Assembly (NCBI GenBank): GCA_018873245.2
Contig: JAEMBT020000009.1
Span: 14,999,794-15,063,793 of the forward strand
Origin: Archegozetes longisetosus
Taxonomy: Eukaryota > Arthropoda > Arachnida > Sarcoptiformes > Trhypochthoniidae
DNA length: 64,000 bases
Reading direction: 5' to 3'
The notes under the pieces are model-generated. The model was not told the origin of the DNA and searched no databases. It worked only from the letters and a program-made list of their open reading frames with translations. Both the position numbers and the translations under genes were made by a program. The first letter of the stretch is position 1; each line of letters starts with the position of its first letter. Positions 36,711 through 48,327 of this stretch are shown in pieces.

Positions 36711-38887
36711 AATACTTAGTTTGTAAAGTTCAATATACAGATAGAATAGTACTGAAATGTTGGCCAACAGTAATATTATTGATTCATGTTATGATTAAAA
36801 ATTGATTTATAGTTTCTATTTCGGATTAATAATGATGTACAGTTGGGACCAATTACTCTATATCTCCCCTAATCCCTGAAGCGTACAGATGAAAAAGTTG
36901 GAACAGCATAAAAATTCAATGTCTATTGGGTTGTTTTTATATCAAAATGTGATTTATGTTATTAAAGTAACTAATCGATGAGCCAACACTTGAAAAATTG
37001 TTCTTATTTTCAGACTCATTAAAGGGATGTACTCGGAGTCAACTGTCCACAAATTGAGGTGATCTTAGCTAAAAGACTGCATAAGACGTCAAAAAATATC
37101 ACAATAGTCTATCTTTATACTGATGCAGCTTTTGATTCTTAAATGAAAGCCTAAACTACACACGCTTTTTAACGATTAGTAACAATTCTATAGAAAGTGA
37201 TTGAGACGTTAACGTTCTAGTATTGAATGTACAGTACGCGTTAAAAGTATGCACATAAAAGGTATTGTTTGGACTTTTGTCTAAAGATAAAAGAAACTAT
37301 ATTTAAGCTTAAAGTGAGAAACTTATTTTCAAATCTTACTGCTTATTCACTGATAGTCGTCTCACAGTAAATCGCAAGTGTTCGTTAGGTTCCTAACATT
37401 TTAGTTTTTCACTTACAAGTTAAGTCACTATAAATCGAAACCAAAATTGTTTTTTCTTCTCATTTCGAGAAACACGAAACAAAGATCTCTGAACCGGTTC
37501 GATATATTCTCGATATTCGAAATACATTTTATTGATCGAAGAAAAGTTGTTAAAAGAGAAGAAACTCTCGTCAGTGTTGCAATTGAAATAATAGTAGCAC
37601 AACGTAAATCTGTTGAGTTGTCAGATATTTTCGTCAAATTTTATTGAATTTCTTTATAGCGTTTGATTTAATAAAATAAGTACGTTAGAGCCGCTTCTTA
37701 TGAGTTATAGATATTTATCTTTTGCCTTCTAGTATAGAATAATTCAGACCAATTACAAGTCCTATCAGCTATTTAGATATATTTTCCGTTAACTCTCAAA
37801 GCTTCTTACCTTTGACTTAAAATATAATACATTAAAGTTTAAGTTGAGCGTAATTGAATTACTGAAGTATTTGAAATATATATTGGTTCAAGCGAAAATC
37901 ATCTACATTATATATTAGTTAGAAATCTAATATCTTATTCAATTTGACAGTTATTATTAATGAACTGATAATTTCAATATTGATTTGATTATCGCATGTT
38001 ATGTTGTATGTATCGCTTTAAATGTTTTTTTGGATTGATATATTGGCAGAACCAGTCAACTCAGAGTGATCAGACCTTCTGGAGTGGACAAAACAGTCCC
38101 GAAATCGAGCGATTTTTCAAAAATGTATAACTTAATCCCTCCTTTGATTTTTAGTGAAATTTAAAAGTTCTCTGGTTTCTCTTCAACATTTGAATTACTC
38201 CGAAATAAATGCCAGAGTAGTCACACAACGGAATGTGAACGGTATTGTTGCGATTTCTGCTACGGTAGCTCTAACTTATGCCAGTAAGTCTGGTCAGGTA
38301 TGTAAGCAAGAGATGCAACAGTATCATACCATATTCCGTCCAAAAGCCGAATGCTTGGATCTAACATGTGCTAATCTCATTCAAGGCTAAATATACATTA
38401 CTTTTGTAAATATTTCTGTAAACTAATTGATTCCACTACTGATCTCATATAAAATTATGATTTGAAATGCCATTCAATTGTTAAATAGAAATGGATATAA
38501 AATTCTGAAAATGTTTGAGTAATATGAAAAATGTTGAAACTATAACTACGCAATCAGATTCAGTATTATTATCTGTGAAATAAAACCAGATAATTATACC
38601 TTATGGGTTACAAAACAATGTATTTTGAGATTTGTTGTTGATAAAACTCAATACAATACAGGGTCAAATGAAAACTTGTTGATTATATCAGATTTCTAAA
38701 TGTCAAACAAAATACAATTAAAATGCAACCAGAGATCAACGTAAATAGTTATTCTTCTGTCAAAGCCTATGATTTAATGCTGAAATTATATATTGTTCAA
38801 TTAGATTACAATCATCCTACAACTTTTCGAGTCAATACCACCCGCTTTTAGTTTCATTTTTCATTCTTTTATCATCACTATTTAATA
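36711..38887. other. Non-coding stretch
   Basis: No gene is supported. A frame at 38154-38390 has less AT-biased composition than its surroundings but no recognisable motif. The frames on both strands at 37420-37647 overlap and are chance. Confidence 0.45.
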
Positions 38888-39056
38888 CAGTCATCTCTCG
38901 TTATAATCAACACCCTAATGCACTGGAAATCTGTTGACTATGACGGGAATCCATTACATCGGATATAGTATGCGTAGTCTGCTAACTAATTCTCTCAAAA
39001 GTGTAGATTATAGCTCTGTGTTCACTATATCCGACTTCATTGCAGAGAGTGGACTG
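38888..39056. mobile_element. Pogo/Tigger-like MITE, about 170-bp class
   Basis: TA, then CAGTCATCTCTCGTTATAAT; right end GCAGAGAGTGGACTG, then TA. The two ends are inverted. The interior matches 23518-23696 in the same orientation and 48174-48327 in the opposite one (shared GTTCACTATATCCGAC). Confidence 0.8.
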
Positions 39057-39557
39057 TACTCATTCCGATCGGAATGTATCGCGCAGGTCATCATGTTTAC
39101 GAATTAATCAAAATTCACTCAAAAATCGATCATTAAATCATTTAGACCGTACTTTGTTAAGAATGTATAAATAAAATGAGACCTCCGGCGCAGCCATCTC
39201 TCAAAACGGTAGCTGTCCCTTGAAGAAATTAGTTCGAGATACCGCCTTAGAATTATGATATTTACAATTGGACCCGTCCAGTGCTCAGCTAAGTGACAAG
39301 TTGTAATTAAGCCTATTAGTTGCGAAAGTGTGTATACGAAAACATCTCTAAGAGTAATTACTATGAGCTATATAGCAAAGTTGAATGCTTATTAAATTCT
39401 AACTGGTTTCATGTTCTCGTATCACATGCCCTAATCCTAACTCGTGTTATGCCATAAGCAATCTCTAAGGTTAGTAATACTAATTTGAAGTAAAAATCTA
39501 ATTATAATTAGTCTATTGAATCTTATAGTTATTAGCATTTATATTTGCAAATATATG

Positions 39558-39594
<37 letters not shown>

Positions 39595-41380
39595 AATATA
39601 AAAACGTTAATTATACTTTCTATCTCATTTAACTCTATCAGCTTTAGGCGTTAGATATATATTCAAATGTTCTCTCATTATCTGTATATTTGCTGAATTA
39701 TCTTGGATTCTATTATTGCTCTTCTTTTGTGTTATTATCAAATAGCTTAATATTTAGTTTTGATTCTTAGGATTTAAGTATTTTTATGGTGAAAGCTCTC
39801 TCAACGCAAATGTTATGTCAGTTCATTAAGAGAGAAAATCAAATAAATGCTTCACTTGTGAGAAATGTTTATAACTTTTATGAACTTACAAAAGGAAAAT
39901 AAACATTCATATTTGATATACCCGAAGTTATGATTCCCAAACTTTATTAACTCAACAGTGGAATAGTGAATGAGAACTAAATGTTAGATTGTTTGGTACG
40001 AAAATTTCAAAATTACTAAAATAAGTCAAATATTTACAATAATTTTTAAACCATTCTATCATATAGACTGCAAGCATAAGAATCGATCTTTTAGAGTATG
40101 TATTAAAGTTGCAAATTGTAGATTGCTCAAAATTGCTCAAAGCGTTATTACAGTGAAATTAAATCAAAGTCGAGAAAACTAGTGAAAAATAGCTGAAACA
40201 TAATTTGCTGCCATTTCTATATTGAAATATACGATATATACGTTAAGAAATGATTAAAATGCATTTATTGCAAATACTTAAATCGTTGGTAAATTTGATT
40301 GTAAGCTAAAGACATTCGTTTGATTGATTGGTTGATAAATTAAGATAATTGATCAATTTAAAATTGAGCTCCCAAACTGTTCTTAAAGAATCTACAATTT
40401 AAGACAAAAGTGTCTCATCCAACTCAATAGTAATTTGAACACCACTTACTATGGTTAGAAAGTGAACCAATACTTCAATTTGATTATTAATAAATGACTT
40501 ACCAGTCAATCTGTTGGTTAACATTATATTAAGTTAATAACTAACAATTCTATAACTGCTTAATTCACGGCTGAATTATTGAGTTAACTGATTTTCATAA
40601 TAATTGGGTTAAAGACTACTCAAATCACTTATTGATTAGCAATAGTTTATTCTCTAAGGTCTAATCAAATTGAACATTTCATTGATTATAAGCCTTATCT
40701 CATTTAATATATAATTGAATTACACACATGTTTACCTATCTCTATCATATTAATCATTTAAATATGTTTTAATGCATTCGACTTTCACTCATTCGTCAGC
40801 ATTAACTAATAAGTAGAGCTCTGATTTTTCGGTCAAAATCCTTCTTTTTCTTCAATTGTTATCTTCGATAATCATGAAACTCGTTGAATTTATGTATTTT
40901 TAATTATTTAAAATCTAAAGGACGTAAATCGAACAGTTTTGGTGATTACAGAAGATAAAAATTGAAGAAAATAACGCTTTTGACCCAATAATCATAGCTC
41001 TACTAATAAGTAATTATATTTGATTACCTAATACAACCATCTATGATCTTAACGATCACCTTCATTAGACTAAATAGCTTAAGAATGCTTAAATAAATAC
41101 ATTAACATATTAACATTAATATTATCTACTTCTTTCATCTCAATATTTAGTTTCAATATTGTAGTCGTGTATATGTTATTAAAATACTATTTACTCATCT
41201 CGTGTTAGTTAATCAAATGTTAGTTACTGCACTGGCATCTCTCTATTAACATTTATTTTCCTTTTATTTACTTATGTTTTTTACGTTTTATGTTAGACTT
41301 TCTGTTAGATTTTAACATCAAGTGGTAGCTATCTTATATGTTCGTATATATGGCAAATATATATATATATATGTATACAT
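39057..41380. other. Non-coding stretch
   Basis: It contains the TA/TG microsatellite at 39551-39594 and an (AT)n run just before 41381. A less AT-rich patch near 39180-39300 has no recognisable content. No gene. Confidence 0.45.
39551..39594. repeat. (TA)n(TG)n microsatellite
   Basis: Continuous TA dinucleotides are followed by TG dinucleotides over about 44 bp. Confidence 0.9.
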
Positions 41381-42050
41381 GTTACCTTAAATTCTGATAA
41401 TTAGTAAATATTGATATTTACTGACCCTCGTAGTAAATTTTGATATTTACTGAAACATTTCAGTGAGTATCAATATTTTCTAAAACGCTTCAGTAAATTT
41501 TGATTAAATACTTTGAATGTAATGATCGACATAGGCTAGCCTGAACTTAGGCTAGCCCAGGCTCAAGGCTCAGTGAAAATAAGCCTATGTCCATCATTAT
41601 TTAAATGACTAAACTCGTATGTATTTTAAAAAGAGACATTACATCGTCTTTAGTGCATTTAACAAGAGCTACAAAAAGCATTTTCTGATTTACAAATTTA
41701 TCTCTTAGATTCACGATTTTTTGCAATTACACTTTGTTATTAAATTAAATTTTATCTTAATAATTAACTTCATCTGAAATTTTAGAGCCAGAAATTGAAT
41801 GAAATCAATTAAATTCGAAGATTTTTAACATTAAATCAATACTTTTACACAACTTTTGTTATCAAAATATAAGAAAAATTGGTAGATGTATTGATATGTA
41901 ATGTCTATTTTTAAAATAATTACAATAATAAAAATCATTGAGTTTTTAAGTCATTTAAGATATTTTGTCAAAATTTACTACGAGGGTTAGAAAATACCAA
42001 TATTTACTAGTAACTATCAATACTTACTAATTATCAAAATTTACTGTAAC
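41381..42050. mobile_element. 670-bp non-autonomous element with long terminal inverted repeats
   Basis: The left end contains GATAATTAGTAAATATTGAT and, further in, CCCTCGTAGTAAATTTTGA. The right end carries the inverted complement in the same order (TCAAAATTTACTACGAGGG ... TACTTACTAATTATC), giving arms of about 70-85 bp with one small length difference. The outermost bases are GTTAC and GTAAC. An inner foldback at about 41519-41600 (AATGATCGACATAGGCT / AGCCTATGTCCATCATT) surrounds several AGGCTAGCC-like motifs. There is no transposase. The superfamily is not recognised. Confidence 0.75.
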
Positions 42051-44818
42051 ACATACACATGTATAAAAACTTTTTTTCACTTATCTCATTTCATGTTTAA
42101 GCCGATGGCTCGGCTTCATGTCAATCAATAAGCCATTATAGGGCCGTAAAATGCTAATTTTGATGGATTCTTATGCATATTTATAATATACCAATAGATG
42201 CATAGTTGCTTTTGTGATCTTATTTTAATTGCATAATATTTGGTTTTGATTTATTTATTAGTCTATCATAAAAGTTAGGTCTATATATTTGTGCCACATT
42301 TTTCTTTCTAATTATATTGATCGCCATAAACTCTCAATCGAATGAACGATTCAGATGATTAAATGTTATTTCATAACATTTATAAATATTGATAACATTA
42401 TTCATAATATTATTACTGTTTATATTAGTTTCTGCTAAAATTGATTATCAGAAAGTTATTATGATTAATAAATTGACGACAATTGATCATTAATTGTTTG
42501 AGGGATACGTAGTGACACATTTTGGTTACATAAATGATTTCGTGTTTAATCATATCTTCTATTCTGTAATATTTCAATAATTGAACAGCTTTTCATAAAT
42601 TACTTCACTAATGATAAGTGCTATGACTTTTCGGATATACAACTTTTCCTGTTGCTCATAGACATCGGAAATTAAGAAATAAATATATTAACAAATAATA
42701 ATATTAAGAACAAATGAGCTAATATCAAGATACGAAAAACCAAATTTCTCCGGTTTTATATAATTTTCTTTGAGAGCATGAATCTTCATAATGAAAGTAC
42801 AATCTTTTTCAAACATTTTTCTGCTGGGTTGAAATTTCAATTTTTTCAGAAAGTTTATTCTGAAAATTTTCTTATCCTAACGATTCAAAAAATATACTGA
42901 ATTATTGAAGATATTCAAATTTTAGAATGCTATCAAGTTATTTGAAGAGAAACATTTTTCAAATCCTAAAAAGAGCTAAACTAGCCTTAAAAATGAATTC
43001 AGAAAATACTTTGGAAATTTTGCTGTTTTCACTCCGATTTTCTAAATCAATTTTAAGGGTTTTAAGTTCAGGAAAGTGATGATCCTGCTAATTATGCATA
43101 AGAGCTATGGCTAATTATTCCATGTTCACAGAGCAAGCTTCAAGTTAGACTTTTACGAGCTCAGCTCAGACTTTAGATTGGAATAACGAACTTTTATTCA
43201 TCATCAATGTTTACTATCTATCTAGTACTGGCGCTTATATCAATTTAATGATTCGTCAGGCATAAAACCAATGACAGAATCAATCACTTCCTAGTTAGAG
43301 GAAAATATTAATTTTGAGCATTCAATAAGTTAAGCCCATAAGAGTTGAAAGAATCATTCTCATCTTTTAGGCTAAGTTCGATGAATAGCTACGAAATCTA
43401 ATTGTTCCATCTTAATTCTATAGTCAAATTTATATTAAACACACATTTTATGCTTGAAGAGTTTGATGCAATTAATTTAATTTAAATTTGTTTTCAACAC
43501 AAAAATAGCAATAAATTATGAAAAGTTGCTAATTTATCAATTCTCACAAGAGAAGTTGGTGAATAATTAAATATAACTTTTGCGTTGAAATTAAACTTTA
43601 CAGTTATTTATAGTACTGTAATATTTAATGAGTCTGTATTGTTTAAACACCGAATAATTCATGTAAAGTTACTCAAACACCTCAGTAGTGCAGGTCTGAC
43701 GTGTTGTCCATACATTGGAGTGCGCAACAGAATAACAATGCAGACTCATCATATTTTCAATGTCTAACTTTGTTCTATATTGAAATATTTCACTTGGTTT
43801 TATACTTGTTTTCTGACTATTCTAATGTATTAAGTATTAATTTGTCATGTCAGACTTCGAGTTACCTTGTCTAATAATAATAATTTTGTGTAAATTTGGT
43901 ATCGATTTTAATAAGACAATAATTTGGACATATCATTAAACTGGTAGTTTCTCTCAATTTCTCTTATAACAATCATATTCAAATTAAGTCTAATCTTAAA
44001 CTATTTATCAAGAAATTGCTGTTATTTTTGTGCATCATTAGAAAACCAAAGAGTATCACATTTGCCATTTTCACTATTTTCATCACAACAACAACCATAT
44101 ACTTTTTCAGTTACGAATCTATCGAAAAATGATAGTCAATCTAAATTTATAAAAAATCGATTTTTCATTCATAAAATCTCGCAGAAGGACTTTGAAGTTG
44201 AACGCTTTTCGTATTTGATTCTCCTCCGTTTATTCTGTAAGAGATGTATTGATTATCGTAAGAGATATTTTGGTTATAGTAAAAAATATTTTTATTATAA
44301 ATAGACGAATGAGTTCTAAGAAAATGTCAAATCTCAACCAAAAAGTTTGATTTCATATTTTTTATTATTGATAGAATTAGAAAAATCAATTAAAAGCCAA
44401 TTTAAAATTGGAATCCTCTATAAATCAATTATTTATATGATAATCCGCTCGTGTGGTTGTGATTCTCGCCTACTAAACATTATAAAAATTTCATTACTTT
44501 ATGATGATCAATTTCATTTCTTATTAACTTAGACTTTTCACAATATAAATAAAATGATAGTAGAAGTAACAAATAAGATATTCTTAAGAAGATCTGACAA
44601 GAATCTGACGTTTGCTCACATAGTGAGTTCATAATAAAATAAAGTTTATTATTAAGTACTACTAGTATGCAACAGTGTGATATATTAATATTGTTTTCAT
44701 TAAACTCAAGCTCTTCTAGAATGTTCATCAGTCCGAATACTATTTTATTTAATTAAACTTTTTAGACGAAAATTATATACCAAACCAACTGTATAGTTGA
44801 AGTCACTTGTTAGGTTTA
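42051..44818. other. Non-coding stretch
   Basis: No gene, RNA or repeat could be supported. The open frames at 43585-43767 and 44062-44304 lack motifs and have AT-driven composition. Confidence 0.45.
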
Positions 44819-44858
44819 CATAGTATATTTGGAGAGGGGAGGGCTTTTAGGGGGTTAT
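44819..44858 (+). repeat. G-rich dispersed repeat unit, single copy
   Basis: CATAGTATATTTGGAGAG followed by GGGAGGGCTTTTAGGGGGTT. It matches, in opposite orientation, the two tandem units at 49643-49723. Confidence 0.65.
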
Positions 44859-45655
44859 CCTTACATACACTACTATACATAAAGTCTTCTAAAAGCCTTG
44901 CACGCACATAAATGCGGCTAATGGTTGAAGCCATACGAGTGCGTTTCAACTTATCAGCAAGAATTGATAGGAATCTATGAAATTCAGAAGTCTAAAATAG
45001 CAAGATTTTTTCCGCCATACATTTTTTGCCGGACACAGGCTCCTGACTCAAAACAGCATATATAAACCATATATCTATTATATGATTAATGAATAGCATT
45101 AATTATCAGTTATGATTACTGGTAACAAATAATGGCGTGTCAAATGTAACGTCTCGAACATCTCTACTAAAAAGTTAAGCAATACCTAATGAGCAAGTAG
45201 CAAATTAGTAACTTGTAGAATTAGGCCTATTAGGTCAGAATAGCATTAGTATGAAGAATGTTTTAGTTTATCTATAGGTATGGTTAGATTAGTTGTAAAC
45301 GTTTCTGTAAATAGTGTATAAAAATATAATACTATTATATAGTTTATAATAACATATAAAGTGTTTACAAAAATACTGATCAATAGAATACAATTTACGT
45401 TCCATTTGACGTACTCTATAATTCAATTGGACAGTGAAATATGTTTTCATTCAATTTCTGTCATCTCATCGAATCTATTGAAGTAAAAAGTAAACTAAGA
45501 TCATTCTTTGATAATCATGAATTATTTTTTGACTAAACAAACATCTGGCTCAAAACAAATAGTAATCTTTTGTTGTTGTTCAACTTAGCTCACATTCTCA
45601 ACGTTATATTTAGTGCGATAGTATAGACTTTATATTTCATTTTAATTTGCTAAAA

Positions 45656-45726
45656 GTGAGTCCCTTCTGGGCTCGAACCCATACTCTAAGGTTATGATCA
45701 GAACAAGGAGATTAAGATGAGACATT
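45656..45726 (-). other. tRNA-like relic (possible pseudo-tRNA or SINE head)
   Basis: Read on the minus strand it has a perfect B-box-like GGGTTCGAGCCC, preceded by a possible anticodon arm TCTGA..TTAGA whose loop contains CAT but is one base too long. The D arm lacks the usual GG, and the T and acceptor stems pair poorly. It is best taken as a decayed tRNA-Met-like sequence, not a working gene. Confidence 0.3.
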
Positions 45727-46625
45727 ATATATTTGAATTATTTAAATCTATAGCAATAATGTAAAACAGATATCTACTAAATGATTAAAGTTGACAGTTA
45801 CTTTATTGGTTATTACACTGATTCGCCATCAGTTGCTGATAATAAAAATCAACCTTCACTTGAAATATGTGACAGCAACAAGAAACAAGTCGTTACTGAC
45901 TCAAGCTTAGTTTCTAACTTGTTTTCATTACTGTATTAAATATTTTATAAGTTTGTTAATGTTTCAACATGTTTTGGTCCCATGGAAAACATTCCATTAT
46001 TTAGCATTACTTTTGGTTGCCATCAACAATTATTAAGCTTATGAGTGTACTACAAATGTGTACTTTAGTTGACAAATAAGTTATAAACTAAAGTTGAGAA
46101 TAGTTATTATATTTGAAAATAGTTGAAACCTAGAAACTACAAAAAAGCAAACTTATTTCACAACCAATATTACAGATTCTAAGACTACTTATTATTTGCG
46201 AGTTTGTTCAGGCTTCTCATAGTTACCTCACATTTCTTATTAGTTCAACAATTATTAGTCTTTGAGAACTTAGTTTTGTTTGCTTTCTCAAAACTTTATT
46301 CAATTGATGGAAATGTAAGCTTTATGTTGAGGCTCACTATTAGAGAAGAATAAATAAGATAACAAAATTAGTTGCAATAACCAATTTACCAAATCCTACA
46401 CTGACGAGCTCTTAACTGATTTAAGTCTAGACGACAGGAGTATTAGTGATTTTCAATCAGAACAGATCAACTCACTCTTAGTTTAGATTTGTGTTCAAAT
46501 CAATTCAATAAAAAGTCTTATTTGTGTCTCTTTTAGGATTATTTAAGTTAAGTCAAATAGTTTTTGTATTCAATTGTGAAAGTTAATGCTGATTATTGAA
46601 ATTAATAATGTATACTGATCAAGTC

Positions 46626-46704
46626 TGACCTGACCTGACCTGACCTGACCTGACCTGATCTGATCTGATCTAACCTAACCTAACATAGCATAACATAGCA
46701 TAAC
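46626..46704. repeat. Telomere-like tract, CCTGA/TCTGA/CCTAA steps
   Basis: Six CCTGA units are followed by TCTGA units, then CCTAA units, then CATAGCATAA units. Each variant is clustered, which shows local spreading of point mutations along the array. Confidence 0.85.
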
Positions 46705-47231
46705 AAAAATGGATGCAACTGAACTTAATAACTGGATAAGATTTATAAATTATCTTATTATTTTATACCACTTATGATCTTTATATCTTTAAAGAACTAA
46801 TTAAATATGATGGTCAAACTATACATATATATATATAAGACAGTGATTTTATTTAAAGTAAGCATTGTTTATTTTATATTCAATTAATTGCTCAAATAGT
46901 CTAATAAATTGTTTGCATTGAGTTTGTTTAGGGCTAATAGTCACCTAAAGTAGATGCGATTATTTGATTATTTAAACATTTATTTGAATCTAAAAATGTG
47001 CCTTCTTCAAATATGACTAGCATTAATTTGTAATGAATTTATTTTATAGATTCAAAAAGTCATATCGTATGAAAGCGTTTGTGAGAGGAGAGATTGCTAT
47101 CAAATGTACTATAATATATTATATTATCAAAAGGCTCTAACATTTAAGTCAATGTTTATTAGTAAAGTTATATAATTAACTTATAACTAAACTTTTTAGT
47201 GCTTTTAAATACGAACTTTAATGTATTGCAA

Positions 47232-47256
47232 TCTCTCTCTCTCTCTCTCTCTCTCT
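47232..47256. repeat. (CT)n microsatellite
   Basis: About twelve uninterrupted CT dinucleotides. Confidence 0.9.
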
Positions 47257-47277
47257 AATAAACGGTTTCGTATGATA

Positions 47278-47405
47278 ACTATAAGCCGTATTCCGAGTCC
47301 TGTTTTAAGCTCGATCTCGACCAAAGTACAAAATTTCAACAGCATCAAGTCTAACTTTCATGGATATCAAGCTTAAAACAGAACTCAGAATACGGCTCTA
47401 TAAGT
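47278..47405. mobile_element. Small foldback element
   Basis: Arms of about 38 bp: ACTATAAGCCGTATTCCGAG plus TCCTGTTTTAAGCTCGAT on the left, and the inverted complement (ATCAAGCTTAAAACAG .. CAGAATACGG) on the right, around a 50-bp loop. Several mismatches are present. There is no coding capacity. Confidence 0.75.
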
Positions 47406-48173
47406 GTTACCTAACTTACAAGTACTCACTAACCTAACTCGTTAGTACTAGATCGAATTATATTCACTTTCATCTCACATTTCAAATCAGTTTAAATTTA
47501 TATATTGTAAATATGACTTGATCTTATTTTTATTTGTGCTCGAAATAGAAGACAATCTCAAATTAAATGATTCGATAGGATCAGTAAATAAGATAATATT
47601 ATGTATCTCGAAGGCAACATTCATTCCGATCGTATTTAAGGAGAGATAGAAAATATGAAGTTTTTATAAGCTTTATGAATAAAACATTCTACTATTCAAA
47701 CAATAAAAGAGCAGTTAGTAACTAAAAATACTCTCTTAAAGGAGTTAATTAAAAAAAATATTCTTAACAGAAGTGTGTTTATAGGTTTAGGTTAGGTTAG
47801 ACTGAATCGAAATTAAAAAACAAGTGTTGAATATAGTGGAATGAGAAGACTATTAGCTGTATTCTCGTTAGTAATATTGTCGAACAGTATAACTTGTTCG
47901 CATTGAAATACTAAAGTCCAATATAGTCAACACTGAATTATTTACAATTGGATTTCGCGTTCAGTAATCCTATAGGAATAGAACAGTTTAAAAATTAATA
48001 GCATTGCTTTTTTATTCTCTAATACTCACGCTATCCATTAACTCACGCGATCCATCAACTAAGCAGAAAATGCTACCAAACTCATTTCTAACTTGATATT
48101 TTTTTTTATTTGTTCGGCTGCTGAGCATAACAAATATGGTTTCGCTGCTGCCTTATAATAAGCTATGGCAATA

Positions 48174-48327
48174 CAGTCGGCTCTCTCTATTATGATGTCG
48201 GATATAGTGAACAACCAACTATGATCAACACTTTCAAATAAATTATTTAGTTTGAACACTATATCCGACATAGTGATCTCTCTTTGTAGTCAACCGATTT
48301 TCAGTGTATTATAACGAGATGCGATTG
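48174..48327. mobile_element. Pogo/Tigger-like MITE, about 170-bp class, reversed
   Basis: TA, then CAGTCGGCTCTCTCTATTAT; right end TTATAACGAGATGCGATTG, then TA. It is the reverse orientation of 38888-39056, sharing GTCGGATATAGTGAAC. Confidence 0.75.

Larger units (their letters stand above)
44859..48173. other. Non-coding stretch
   Basis: It contains a tRNA-like relic near 45656-45726, a dispersed-repeat copy at 46006-46049, a telomere-like tract at 46626-46704, a CT microsatellite at 47232-47256 and a foldback at 47278-47405. No protein gene. Confidence 0.45.
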
